Assembly: GCA_033763795.1 (NCBI GenBank)
Contig: JANRJV010000041.1
Span: 1 to 44,513 of the forward strand
Direction of reading: 5' to 3'
Source: JAEUIV01 sp033763795
GTDB lineage: Bacteria > Planctomycetota > Phycisphaerae > Phycisphaerales > UBA1924
Length of the DNA: 44,513 nucleotides
Positions 27,094 to 33,997 of the stretch are shown one piece after another. Each line of letters starts with the position of its first letter. The stretch's first letter is position 1. Both the position numbers and the translations under genes were made by a program. The notes beneath the pieces were generated by a model, which did no database searches, was not told the origin of the DNA, and saw only the letters and a list, made by a program, of their open reading frames with translations.

Positions 27094-28158
27094 GTGCGTC
27101 GAAATACGAGCTTAATCTTCGTAATGCTCTCACTGCTCGCGCTCGCTCAGGCCGCCTGGGCCGGAGGTCAGTGCTTCTTCTGGAACACACCGGCACGGGT
27201 GTGGCAGGAAGGTATGTGCCTAAACGACGACTGTGAAGATGAACTCGATTCAGACGAGCCTTATCCTTATCTCGTATTGATTTTCAAGGGCGGGACGTTG
27301 GACAGCTGGATGGACTTCCGAAGTGAATCATCCGCGAAAAGCTACATAAAAATTTGGGAAAAATTCGATAATCAGATCTGGCCGCGCTTTTGCAAGTGCG
27401 TACCACCGAACCAATACCGGTACGAAGGTCCATACGTAAAGTGTAGAGACCTCTCGTCCCGGGGCGCCAAGCCGGCGCTCGTGCGTTCCGTGCAAGCACT
27501 CGTCGCCAAGTGGGATGCGATGGCACTCGCCGCGGCCGACAGGGCTCGGGCCTGGGCGAGAAAGCAGACCGAGCCGATGCGGGAGTTTCTTGAAAAGCTG
27601 CAACGTGCATACGACACCTACAAAGAGTTTCGCGATGCGTTGCAGAGCATAGGCGAGGATGCCGAGATCGAAGACTACCAGCGAGTGGAAGACGCTCTGG
27701 AAGAGCTCCAGTCGCTGGGGGACCAGTTGACGGAGGCTCGCGCAGACCTCGCGGCTGCTGGCGTGCGCAATTTGCCCGAGATTCCATCCGACGATTTGTA
27801 TCCCAAGATCCCACTGAGGTGGATAGGCACCTGGAACGGCACATTCACGTCCGAAGGTGTGACAGGACCCGCGATCATCAAGATAAGCGCGTCAGGTCGG
27901 ATCGAGTTCACCGTCCGGTACAGGGTGCTGAACAAGCAAGTCCGCGAGAAACACGTCGGCAGCATCAGGGTTGAGGCGGATGGGCATAGTTATGTGGCGG
28001 AGGTGACCGGCGGGGACGGAAGCTTTATTGAGAGCCTTGTCATCCGAGGCTCGATCGATGCGGACCCGCGAGTCATGCTCGGGAACTTTGAATTCGATAG
28101 TTATGTAGAGGACGAAGGGATCCGTCATTATGTAGGCTCATTCGAGATGACCCGCTGA
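27094..28158 (+). CDS. Secreted hypothetical protein of atypical composition
   Basis: The start is set at GTG 27094 because GGAGG lies 6 nt upstream and a clean signal peptide follows (RRNTSLIFVMLSLLALAQAAWAGG); an ATG at 27073 in the same frame is the alternative. The mature part of about 330 residues begins with a Cys-containing domain with several acidic residues (CLNDDCEDELDSDEPYP). A long helical, probably coiled-coil stretch follows at about residues 130-235. The C-terminal 110-residue beta-rich domain (WIGTWNGTFTSEGV to the end) has a lipocalin-like look. I recognise no family. The gene is clearly less GC-rich than its neighbours (AAAAATTTGGGAAAAATTCG occurs in it), which suggests acquisition from elsewhere. 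Confidence 0.85.
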   Translation: MRRNTSLIFVMLSLLALAQAAWAGGQCFFWNTPARVWQEGMCLNDDCEDELDSDEPYPYLVLIFKGGTLDSWMDFRSESSAKSYIKIWEKFDNQIWPRFCKCVPPNQYRYEGPYVKCRDLSSRGAKPALVRSVQALVAKWDAMALAAADRARAWARKQTEPMREFLEKLQRAYDTYKEFRDALQSIGEDAEIEDYQRVEDALEELQSLGDQLTEARADLAAAGVRNLPEIPSDDLYPKIPLRWIGTWNGTFTSEGVTGPAIIKISASGRIEFTVRYRVLNKQVREKHVGSIRVEADGHSYVAEVTGGDGSFIESLVIRGSIDADPRVMLGNFEFDSYVEDEGIRHYVGSFEMTR

Positions 28159-28509
28159 CATCGGGACCGGTGTTGTAGCGCGGTGCTCGACCGCGACGTG
28201 ACTTTGTGTATCCACCTGCGAGCATCCACGGTGCCCGCCTCGGTGGATGCCCGGTTGGCGGAGTCGTACCGAGCGACCGCCGAGTCGCTCCTGAACACCG
28301 CCGGTGGACAGCCGATCCGGAAATGCTTGTTTTTCTTCTTGCGGGTGTGAGCCGAACGAATGCCGATGCGGACCCGGCCAGTGGACCCGTGTCGCCACCC
28401 GGGCGCAGATAGCAGAACCTGTATTCAAGGACGCGTCTTTGTTCTTTCGCCCGCGGGGACGCGTCCAATCCCTGGCTGTAAAGCCAGCATTTCCAAGCCC
28501 TTACCTCAA
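28159..28509. other. Intergenic region with a 9-bp repeat
   Basis: No gene is seen in these 350 nt. GGACGCGTC occurs at 28429-28437 and again at 28457-28465. Because its core is self-complementary, the pair also forms a perfect inverted repeat with 28458-28466 around a 20-nt loop. A short stem CTGGCT/AGCCAG with loop GTAA lies near 28472-28487. It lies on the 3' side of tRNA-Thr and might be a remnant of an integration site, but no integrase is present. Confidence 0.4.
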
Positions 28510-28581
28510 AGCCACCAAAGGGATTTGAACCCTTGACCTCACCCTTACCAAGGGTGTGCTCTACCACTGAGCTACGGTGGC
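28510..28581 (-). tRNA. trnT: tRNA-Thr (anticodon GGT)
   Basis: The minus strand folds into a cloverleaf. The acceptor GCCACCG/TGGTGGC includes one G-U pair, the D arm is AGCTCAGTGGTAGAGC, the anticodon stem CACCC/GGGTG holds loop TTGGTAA, and the T stem AAGGG/CCCTT has loop TTCAAAT. The 3' CCA is not encoded. It stands alone; no second tRNA was found nearby. Confidence 0.97.
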
Positions 28582-28616
28582 AATCCACAGGCAGGCCCAC
28601 CGCCTGCCAGCCGGGA

Positions 28617-28645
28617 AATGTACCCCGGCGGCGTCTCATCGACAA
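28617..28645 (-). promoter_or_regulatory. tRNA-Thr promoter
   Basis: On the minus strand TTGTCG (28640-28645), a 17-nt spacer and TACATT (28617-28622) precede the tRNA by about 36 nt. A perfect 7-bp hairpin (28590-28596 with 28602-28608) lies in the short leader, probably removed during processing. Confidence 0.5.
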
Positions 28646-28839
28646 GCGCCGCCGCCTCATTCACCACGGACCGCACGCATTCGCTGGTCGGGGGCCGCGA
28701 GGGCTGTAGATTCATGGACGTTCGGCCCGGCGCGGCCGCCGTCGCGGCTCGTGGGTCCGGGCCTCGCCGCTCGCGGGGTCCGGGAGCCGGAGGCCGGGTT
28801 TGGGGTCCGGACGCCGCGTCGAGGCGGGAGGTGGGGACC

Positions 28840-30579
28840 ATGATGCGTGTGCACACTCGGCGGGATGGTGCCGCTCGCATGGCGCGCTCCGGTTCGGCGC
28901 GCCCGGGCCGGCGGCGGGGCGGCGCGACGCTCATCGCGATGATCCTGATGACGGGGCACGCCGCATCGCCCGCGGCGGGGCAGTGTCCGTCGCCGCTGCT
29001 CGCCAAAGATGCGCCGGGCGCGGCGGGCGATCGTCTGGGCGCGAGCGTGTCGATCGACGGCCGGTGGGCCGTGGCCGGCGCGCCGACCATGGACGTGCCG
29101 GGCCACCCCGCGACGGACACAGGGGCCGTGCTGCTCTATCACGACGACGGGTCGGCCTGGACCCGCGTCGACACGATCGCGCCGCCCGGTCTGCTGGCGG
29201 GCGATGAGTTCGGCGCGGCGGTGGCGCTCCTGGGCGACGTGCTGGTCGTCGGCGCGCCGGGCAGCGATGCGAGCGGCCAGAACGTCGGCGCTGTGCACGT
29301 CTTTCGCCGGGCGGCGCCGGGCGCGGCGTTCGTGCTCGAGGCCACGCTCGGGCCGGGCCTGTCCGGGCCCCTGTCGCTGCAGCCGGGCGACGCGTTGGGC
29401 CGCACGCTCGACCTCGGCCCGGACCGCATCCTCGCCGGCGCGCCGCGGCAGGATGCGCAGGGCATTGACTCCGGCGCGGCGTACCTCTTCGAACGCGTGG
29501 GCGCGGCCTGGTCGCGCGTCACGCGCCTGCTCGCATCCGACGGTTCGACGGGCGATCAGTTCGGCGCGGCGGTCGCGCTCGATCAGGGCCGGGCGCTGAT
29601 CGGCGCGCCCCGGCACGACGCCCCGTTCAACGACGCCGGAGCCGCGTACGCGTTCGTCTTCGACGGCGCCGCGTGGACCTTCGATGCCAAGCTCTCGGCC
29701 CCGGTCCCCGGCGCGGCGGACTCCTTCGGCGCGTCGGTCGATCTGAGCGCGGGCCGGGCGCTCGTCGGCGCTCCGCTGGACGACGATCGCGGCGCGGACT
29801 CGGGCGCGGCCCACGTCTTCGTCCGCGTCGGCTCGTCGTGGAGCCACGAAGCCGCGCTCCAGCCGGCGTCGCTCCGCGCGGGCGACGTCTTCGGCAACCC
29901 CGTGCGCCTCGAGGGCGACACCGCGGTCGTCGCCGCCGCGCTGAGCGACGAGGTCGCGCTCGACGGCGGCTGCTTCCACGTCTTCCGGCTCGCGGCGGGC
30001 GCCTGGACGACCGGCGCCGGGCCCACGGCCCCGGGCGCGCAGCCCAACGATTCGTTCGCGGCGGCGCTGGCGCTCTCGGCGCCGGACGCGCGCGGCGCGC
30101 GGCATGTCGTCGTTGGCGCGTCCACGGACGATCGGCCCGGCGCGCCCGACGCGGGATCGGTCTCGTTCTTCGTCGACCGCGCGATCATCCTCGCGCAGCC
30201 GACGAACGACTGGGAAGTGCAGGGCGCGGGCAACGCCGCGTTCTCGGTCGATGCGCTCACCGCCGGGGCCGCCACCTTCCGCTGGCGGCGCGCGGGAGTC
30301 GACCTCGTCGACGGCCCGTCGCCCGGAGGTGGCACGATCTCCGGCGCACGCTCGCGCACGCTGCGCATCGCAAGTCCCGGGCCGCTGGACGCCGCCAGCT
30401 ACGACTGCGTCGTGGGCGAGCCCTGCGGCACGCTGCTCGTCTCGGGGTCCGCCACGCTGACCGTCGGGCCCGGCGGCAACGCGCCCGCTCCCTGCCCGGG
30501 CGACGCCTCGGGCGACGGCTTCGTCGACTTCGCCGACATCATCTCGGCACTGTCGAACTGGTCGCGCTCGTGTCCCTGA
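28840..30579 (+). CDS. Secreted FG-GAP-like repeat protein with Ig-like domain and dockerin-like tag
   Basis: The start at ATG 28840 is supported by GGGAGG 8 nt upstream; a second ATG follows directly. 579 residues. A basic N-region (PGRRRGG) and hydrophobic segment end in AAGQ, a likely export signal; the RR pair makes Tat export conceivable. Residues 50-450 hold about 7 repeats of about 55 residues. Each has the pattern GDxFGAAVAL, then VGAP, then DxGAAYVF, typical of integrin-alpha-like FG-GAP blades. Residues 455-545 look Ig-like (ATFRWRRAGVDL, then AASYDCVVGEPC). The end is a single dockerin-like motif, GDASGDGFVDFADIISALSNW. Likely exported or on the cell surface. The end is very similar to that of the giant protein. 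Confidence 0.88.
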   Translation: MMRVHTRRDGAARMARSGSARPGRRRGGATLIAMILMTGHAASPAAGQCPSPLLAKDAPGAAGDRLGASVSIDGRWAVAGAPTMDVPGHPATDTGAVLLYHDDGSAWTRVDTIAPPGLLAGDEFGAAVALLGDVLVVGAPGSDASGQNVGAVHVFRRAAPGAAFVLEATLGPGLSGPLSLQPGDALGRTLDLGPDRILAGAPRQDAQGIDSGAAYLFERVGAAWSRVTRLLASDGSTGDQFGAAVALDQGRALIGAPRHDAPFNDAGAAYAFVFDGAAWTFDAKLSAPVPGAADSFGASVDLSAGRALVGAPLDDDRGADSGAAHVFVRVGSSWSHEAALQPASLRAGDVFGNPVRLEGDTAVVAAALSDEVALDGGCFHVFRLAAGAWTTGAGPTAPGAQPNDSFAAALALSAPDARGARHVVVGASTDDRPGAPDAGSVSFFVDRAIILAQPTNDWEVQGAGNAAFSVDALTAGAATFRWRRAGVDLVDGPSPGGGTISGARSRTLRIASPGPLDAASYDCVVGEPCGTLLVSGSATLTVGPGGNAPAPCPGDASGDGFVDFADIISALSNWSRSCP

Positions 30580-30958
30580 GCGACGGGCGCCGGCTCCGGA
30601 AATGAAGACCGCCCCGGAGCGCAAGCTCGCGAGGCGGTCGGGCGTGGGGGCGATGGAAAGAGGTCGAACGATCGGCGCAGCCGCCCGTTGAGGCGGGCCG
30701 CCCTGGGTCGCGGAGGCATCACCGGTCGGAAGTCCCCGCCGACCCCCGGCATCACGCATCTCTTCCCTGCACGCGGCGTGCCGAACCGATGACCCGCGGC
30801 GCCGCGTCGCGGGCCCGCATCCGGCGCGACCCGCCCGCCTCCCCCCGGCGGACGCGCTCAACCTCGGCTGGCGTCAGCCGGCGGACTTCTGCCCGCGCCC
30901 CTTCCGGCCCGTGCCGAGGCGGGCCGCCCGCCCGCCGCCGATCCGCGGCGCGCTCGCG
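30580..30958. other. Intergenic region with a nested hairpin
   Basis: No gene is seen in this 380-nt stretch. At 30607-30639 a 7-bp stem GACCGCC/GGCGGTC encloses a smaller GAGC-GCAA-GCTC hairpin with a GNRA-type loop. No T-run follows on the plus strand, so it is not a classical terminator. Confidence 0.5.
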
Positions 30959-30964
30959 TACACT
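30959..30964 (+). promoter_or_regulatory. Possible -10 box of nuoH
   Basis: TACACT ends 11 nt before the nuoH ATG. If used, transcription would start only about 4-6 nt before the start codon, which fits the absence of a Shine-Dalgarno there. No -35 box is visible. Confidence 0.35.
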
Positions 30965-30975
30965 GCCGTCCCCCT

Positions 30976-32349
30976 ATGGAAGCCATTCTCGACACGGTGC
31001 TGCCCATTCCCGCTCAGACCTTCGTCGGGTGCCTGACCGTGGTCGTGATGATCCACGCGATCCTGGGCACCATTCCTTTCCTTATCTACGCCGAGCGGAA
31101 GATTTCCGCATACGTGCAGGACCGCCTGGGCCCGAACCGCACAGGATTCGACCTGGGCCTTCCCATCCTCAAGAAGCTCTTCCGCGGCTTCGGTTTCTGG
31201 GGCCTGGGCCAGAGCCTCGCCGACGGGCTGAAGTTCATCCTCAAAGAGGACTACATGCCCCGCGGCGCCGACAAGCTGCTCTTCAGCCTGGCGCCGGCGT
31301 GCGCGGTCATCCCCGCGTTCATCGGCTGGGCGATCATTCCCTGGGGCGGGCACGTCGCGGTGCCCGACATCGTGCTGTCGGGCCGCGAGATCGTCTCGGG
31401 CGGCGTGGCGCTCGTGGGAGTCGCCGACATCAACATCGGCTTCGTGTACCTGCTCGCCGTCGCCGCGCTCGGGGTCTACGGCGTGACGCTGGGCGGCTGG
31501 GCCTCCAACAACAAGTACTCGTTCCTGGGCGGGCTCCGCTGCTCGGCGGGCATGATCAGCTACGAGATCCCCCTGGGCCTCTCCATCCTCTGCGTGCTGC
31601 TGGTCGCGGGCTCCGTCCGCCCCAGCCTGATCGTGGAGGAGCAGACCATGGGCTTCGGGCCGCTGGGCTGGCTGCTGTTCGCGCAGCCCATCGCGGCGGT
31701 GATCTTCTATACGTGCATCCTCGCCGAGGCCAACCGCGCGCCCTTCGACAACGCCGAGGCCGAGCAGGAGCTGGTGGGCGGCTACCACACCGAGTACAGC
31801 GCGATGCGCTTCGCCCTGTTCTTCCTCGCCGAGTACGCGCACATGATGACCAGCAGCGCCTTCTTCGTGGTGCTGTTCCTGGGCGGGTATCACCTGCCGG
31901 GCGTGGCACTGACGAACCCCGAGCAGACGGGCCTGCTGGCGGCGCTGGTGAAGGTGGCGGTCTTCTTCACGAAGGTGGTGCTGAGCGTCTGCTTCATGAT
32001 GCTCATCCGCTGGACCCTGCCCCGCATCCGCTACGACCAGGTGCTCAAGCTCTGCTGGCAGTCGCTGATCCCGCTGATGATGGTGATGGTCGTGGCGACC
32101 AGCATCATGGTGGCCCAGGGCTGGACCGAGACGTGGCAGATGTTCCTGATGAACGTGGGCGTGGCCGCGGCGGTGCTGGCGATCATGCCGATGATGCCGC
32201 GGTCCGACGTCAACCGGCGCGTCCCGCTGGCGGGCTCGCGCTTCTCGCCCCTGCCGGGCGAGCGCGTCCAGACCGGCCCCTCGGCGGGCATGGCCCGGGT
32301 CGATGATCCCGTCACGGGCCTCCGCGGCGCCGCTCTGGGCGGCGGCTGA
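30976..32349 (+). CDS. nuoH: NADH-quinone oxidoreductase subunit H
   Basis: 457 residues, multi-pass. The hallmarks of the NuoH/ND1 family are present: AERKISAYVQDRLGPNR near residue 40, QSLADGLKFILKED near 78, and NRAPFDNAEAEQELVGGYHTEYS near residue 255. NuoH sits in the membrane arm of complex I and forms part of the quinone-binding site. Two differences stand out. About 20 residues are inserted between the GPNR motif and the LADGLK motif (LPILKKLFRGFGFWG), and a polar tail of about 50 residues follows the last helix. The usual neighbours nuoG and nuoI are absent. The start lacks a Shine-Dalgarno and probably lies close to the mRNA 5' end. Confidence 0.96.
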   Translation: MEAILDTVLPIPAQTFVGCLTVVVMIHAILGTIPFLIYAERKISAYVQDRLGPNRTGFDLGLPILKKLFRGFGFWGLGQSLADGLKFILKEDYMPRGADKLLFSLAPACAVIPAFIGWAIIPWGGHVAVPDIVLSGREIVSGGVALVGVADINIGFVYLLAVAALGVYGVTLGGWASNNKYSFLGGLRCSAGMISYEIPLGLSILCVLLVAGSVRPSLIVEEQTMGFGPLGWLLFAQPIAAVIFYTCILAEANRAPFDNAEAEQELVGGYHTEYSAMRFALFFLAEYAHMMTSSAFFVVLFLGGYHLPGVALTNPEQTGLLAALVKVAVFFTKVVLSVCFMMLIRWTLPRIRYDQVLKLCWQSLIPLMMVMVVATSIMVAQGWTETWQMFLMNVGVAAAVLAIMPMMPRSDVNRRVPLAGSRFSPLPGERVQTGPSAGMARVDDPVTGLRGAALGGG

Positions 32350-32390
32350 GTCGCCCGCCTTCAGCGCCGGGCCTTCCCCGCCCGCACGAC

Positions 32391-32885
32391 ATGCGATTCC
32401 TGGCCTTCGATCTGGGAGACAAGCGCACCGGCGTCGCCTCGGGCGACTCCGAGCTGGGCGTCGTGTCGCCGCTGCGTGTGATCGAGGCGCCGATGGACGC
32501 GGGCGACCGGCTGCTCGACGAGCTGAGCCGCGTGATCGCCGAGCATCGCCCCGCCGCCGTGGTGGTGGGGCTGCCGCTCAACATGGACGATGATTCTGAG
32601 GGGCCGCAGGCGCGGAAGGTGCGCGCCTTTGCGCGCCGGCTGGAGGAGCGGGCGGCGCTGGCCGTGCACCTGCAGGACGAGCGCCTCACCAGCGCCGCCG
32701 CCGACTGGCAGCTCGCCGGGTCGGGGCTGACGCACGGCCAGAAGAAGCAGCGCCGCGACGCTCTGGCCGCGGCCGAGATCCTGCGTGAATTCTTCTCCCG
32801 TCTCGCGCAGGAGCGCCGCGACGCCGCCGGCGGAGAGCCGCCCCCGCCCCCCACGCCTCCCTCCGGATGGGGGCCGTCGACCTAG
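32391..32885 (+). CDS. ruvX: RuvX/YqgF-family Holliday junction resolvase-like nuclease
   Basis: 164 residues with the RNase H-like fold motifs of the family: DLGDKRTGVA (7-16), VVVGLPLNMD (58-66), DERLTSAAA (96-104) and RRDALAAAEIL (121-131). The acidic residues Asp7, Glu97 and Asp123 form the expected metal-binding set. Members act on structured nucleic acids and in 16S rRNA maturation. The C-terminal 25 residues are Pro-rich and probably disordered. It lies 41 nt after nuoH on the same strand, so it is probably co-transcribed. Confidence 0.93.
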   Translation: MRFLAFDLGDKRTGVASGDSELGVVSPLRVIEAPMDAGDRLLDELSRVIAEHRPAAVVVGLPLNMDDDSEGPQARKVRAFARRLEERAALAVHLQDERLTSAAADWQLAGSGLTHGQKKQRRDALAAAEILREFFSRLAQERRDAAGGEPPPPPTPPSGWGPST

Positions 32886-32958
32886 CATGACCCGCAGCGG
32901 CGCGGCGACCGGACCAGTATCACCAGTGTGGACGCGCCCGCCGCGTCTCGGAGTCGAC

Positions 32959-33945
32959 ATGAATCCCGCTCGACCAAGGATGTTCTCTCCGCTGCGCCCC
33001 GCGATGCTCGCGCTCGCTCTGGGGGCCGCGTCATGCCCCGCGTGGGCGCAGGCCGCCGCGCAGCCGGCGGCCAAGCAGCCGGCGCCGACCAAGCCCGCGC
33101 CCGGCGCTTCGGGCTCGCCCGATCCCGCGCCCGCCGACGAGCTGGAGCTGCAGCAGATGGTGCGCGTCGTTGCGGAGCCCGCGACCGTCGAGGAGCTGCT
33201 GGACGCGCTGGAGGTCGCCGACCGCGACGTGAAGACGTTCCAGGCGCAGCTCATGCTCGACAAGCGCTTTTACCTTCAGGGCGACCGCCACGTCCGCTAC
33301 GGCGATCTCTATTACAAGCGCGTCGAGAACCCGGGCTCGGCGGCCCCGGGCCGGACCTTCGCCATCGATTTCCGCACGCTGGTCGTCGACGGCGCGCGCC
33401 GCGACGAGCGCAACACCTGGATCTTCGACGGGCGCTGGCTGGTCGAGCGCCGCCCCGCCGAGAAGAAGTACATCGCCCGGCAGATCGCGCCCGACTCGGC
33501 CCCGCTCGACACGCTGCGCCTGGACGAGAGCCCGATGCCCTTCCCCATGGGCCAGCCCAGGGCCGCGATCCTCGAGCGCTACGACGCCCAGCTTCTGAAG
33601 TCTCACGATGGGCTGGCCCCGCCCCAGGACGCGGACGAGGCCGAAGAGAAGCAGTGGCGGTTCCTCCGCGAGAGCGCGGGCGACGCCTACCAGCTGAAGC
33701 TGACGCCCCGCGGCCCGTTCGCCCAGGAGAGCCAGTTCACGCAGATCAGGCTGTGGTACGAGCGCGACACGCTGCTGCCCCGCATGGCCTGGACCACCAA
33801 CCGCGCGGACGATGAATCCATCGTGGTGCTGATCGGCGGGCGGCTCAACGAGGACGTTCCGCCGCATGCGATGAAGATCGAGCCGCCCAAGGACGATGAG
33901 GGGTGGGACGTTCAGGTCGAGTCGTTGCCCGATGGCCCCGGCTGA
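32959..33945 (+). CDS. Exported LolA-like protein
   Basis: 328 residues from ATG 32959 (GGAG 5 nt upstream), giving a signal peptide that ends in AWAQA; a longer frame upstream has no signal. After an Ala/Pro-rich linker, residues 75-315 resemble the half-barrel of LolA-type lipoprotein carriers. Visible parts are FQAQLMLDKRFYLQGD, then DERNTWIFDGRWLVERRP (family-typical TWIFDG), then IRLWYERDTLLPRMAW and the closing VVLIGGRLNEDVP. LolA carries lipoproteins across the periplasm; planctomycetes have many paralogues of unknown task. It precedes a secreted TPR/peptidase gene by 52 nt. The family call is by pattern only. Confidence 0.78.
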   Translation: MNPARPRMFSPLRPAMLALALGAASCPAWAQAAAQPAAKQPAPTKPAPGASGSPDPAPADELELQQMVRVVAEPATVEELLDALEVADRDVKTFQAQLMLDKRFYLQGDRHVRYGDLYYKRVENPGSAAPGRTFAIDFRTLVVDGARRDERNTWIFDGRWLVERRPAEKKYIARQIAPDSAPLDTLRLDESPMPFPMGQPRAAILERYDAQLLKSHDGLAPPQDADEAEEKQWRFLRESAGDAYQLKLTPRGPFAQESQFTQIRLWYERDTLLPRMAWTTNRADDESIVVLIGGRLNEDVPPHAMKIEPPKDDEGWDVQVESLPDGPG

Positions 33946-33997
33946 TCGACCGCACGAGCCCGCACAGAGCCCCGCGCAGCGGGGCGGGAGCGCACCG

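Noticed and set aside
28472..28487. A possible second tRNA next to tRNA-Thr (GTA-like loop)
   Set aside because: Only a short CTGGCT/AGCCAG hairpin forms. No acceptor, D or T arm can be drawn around it.
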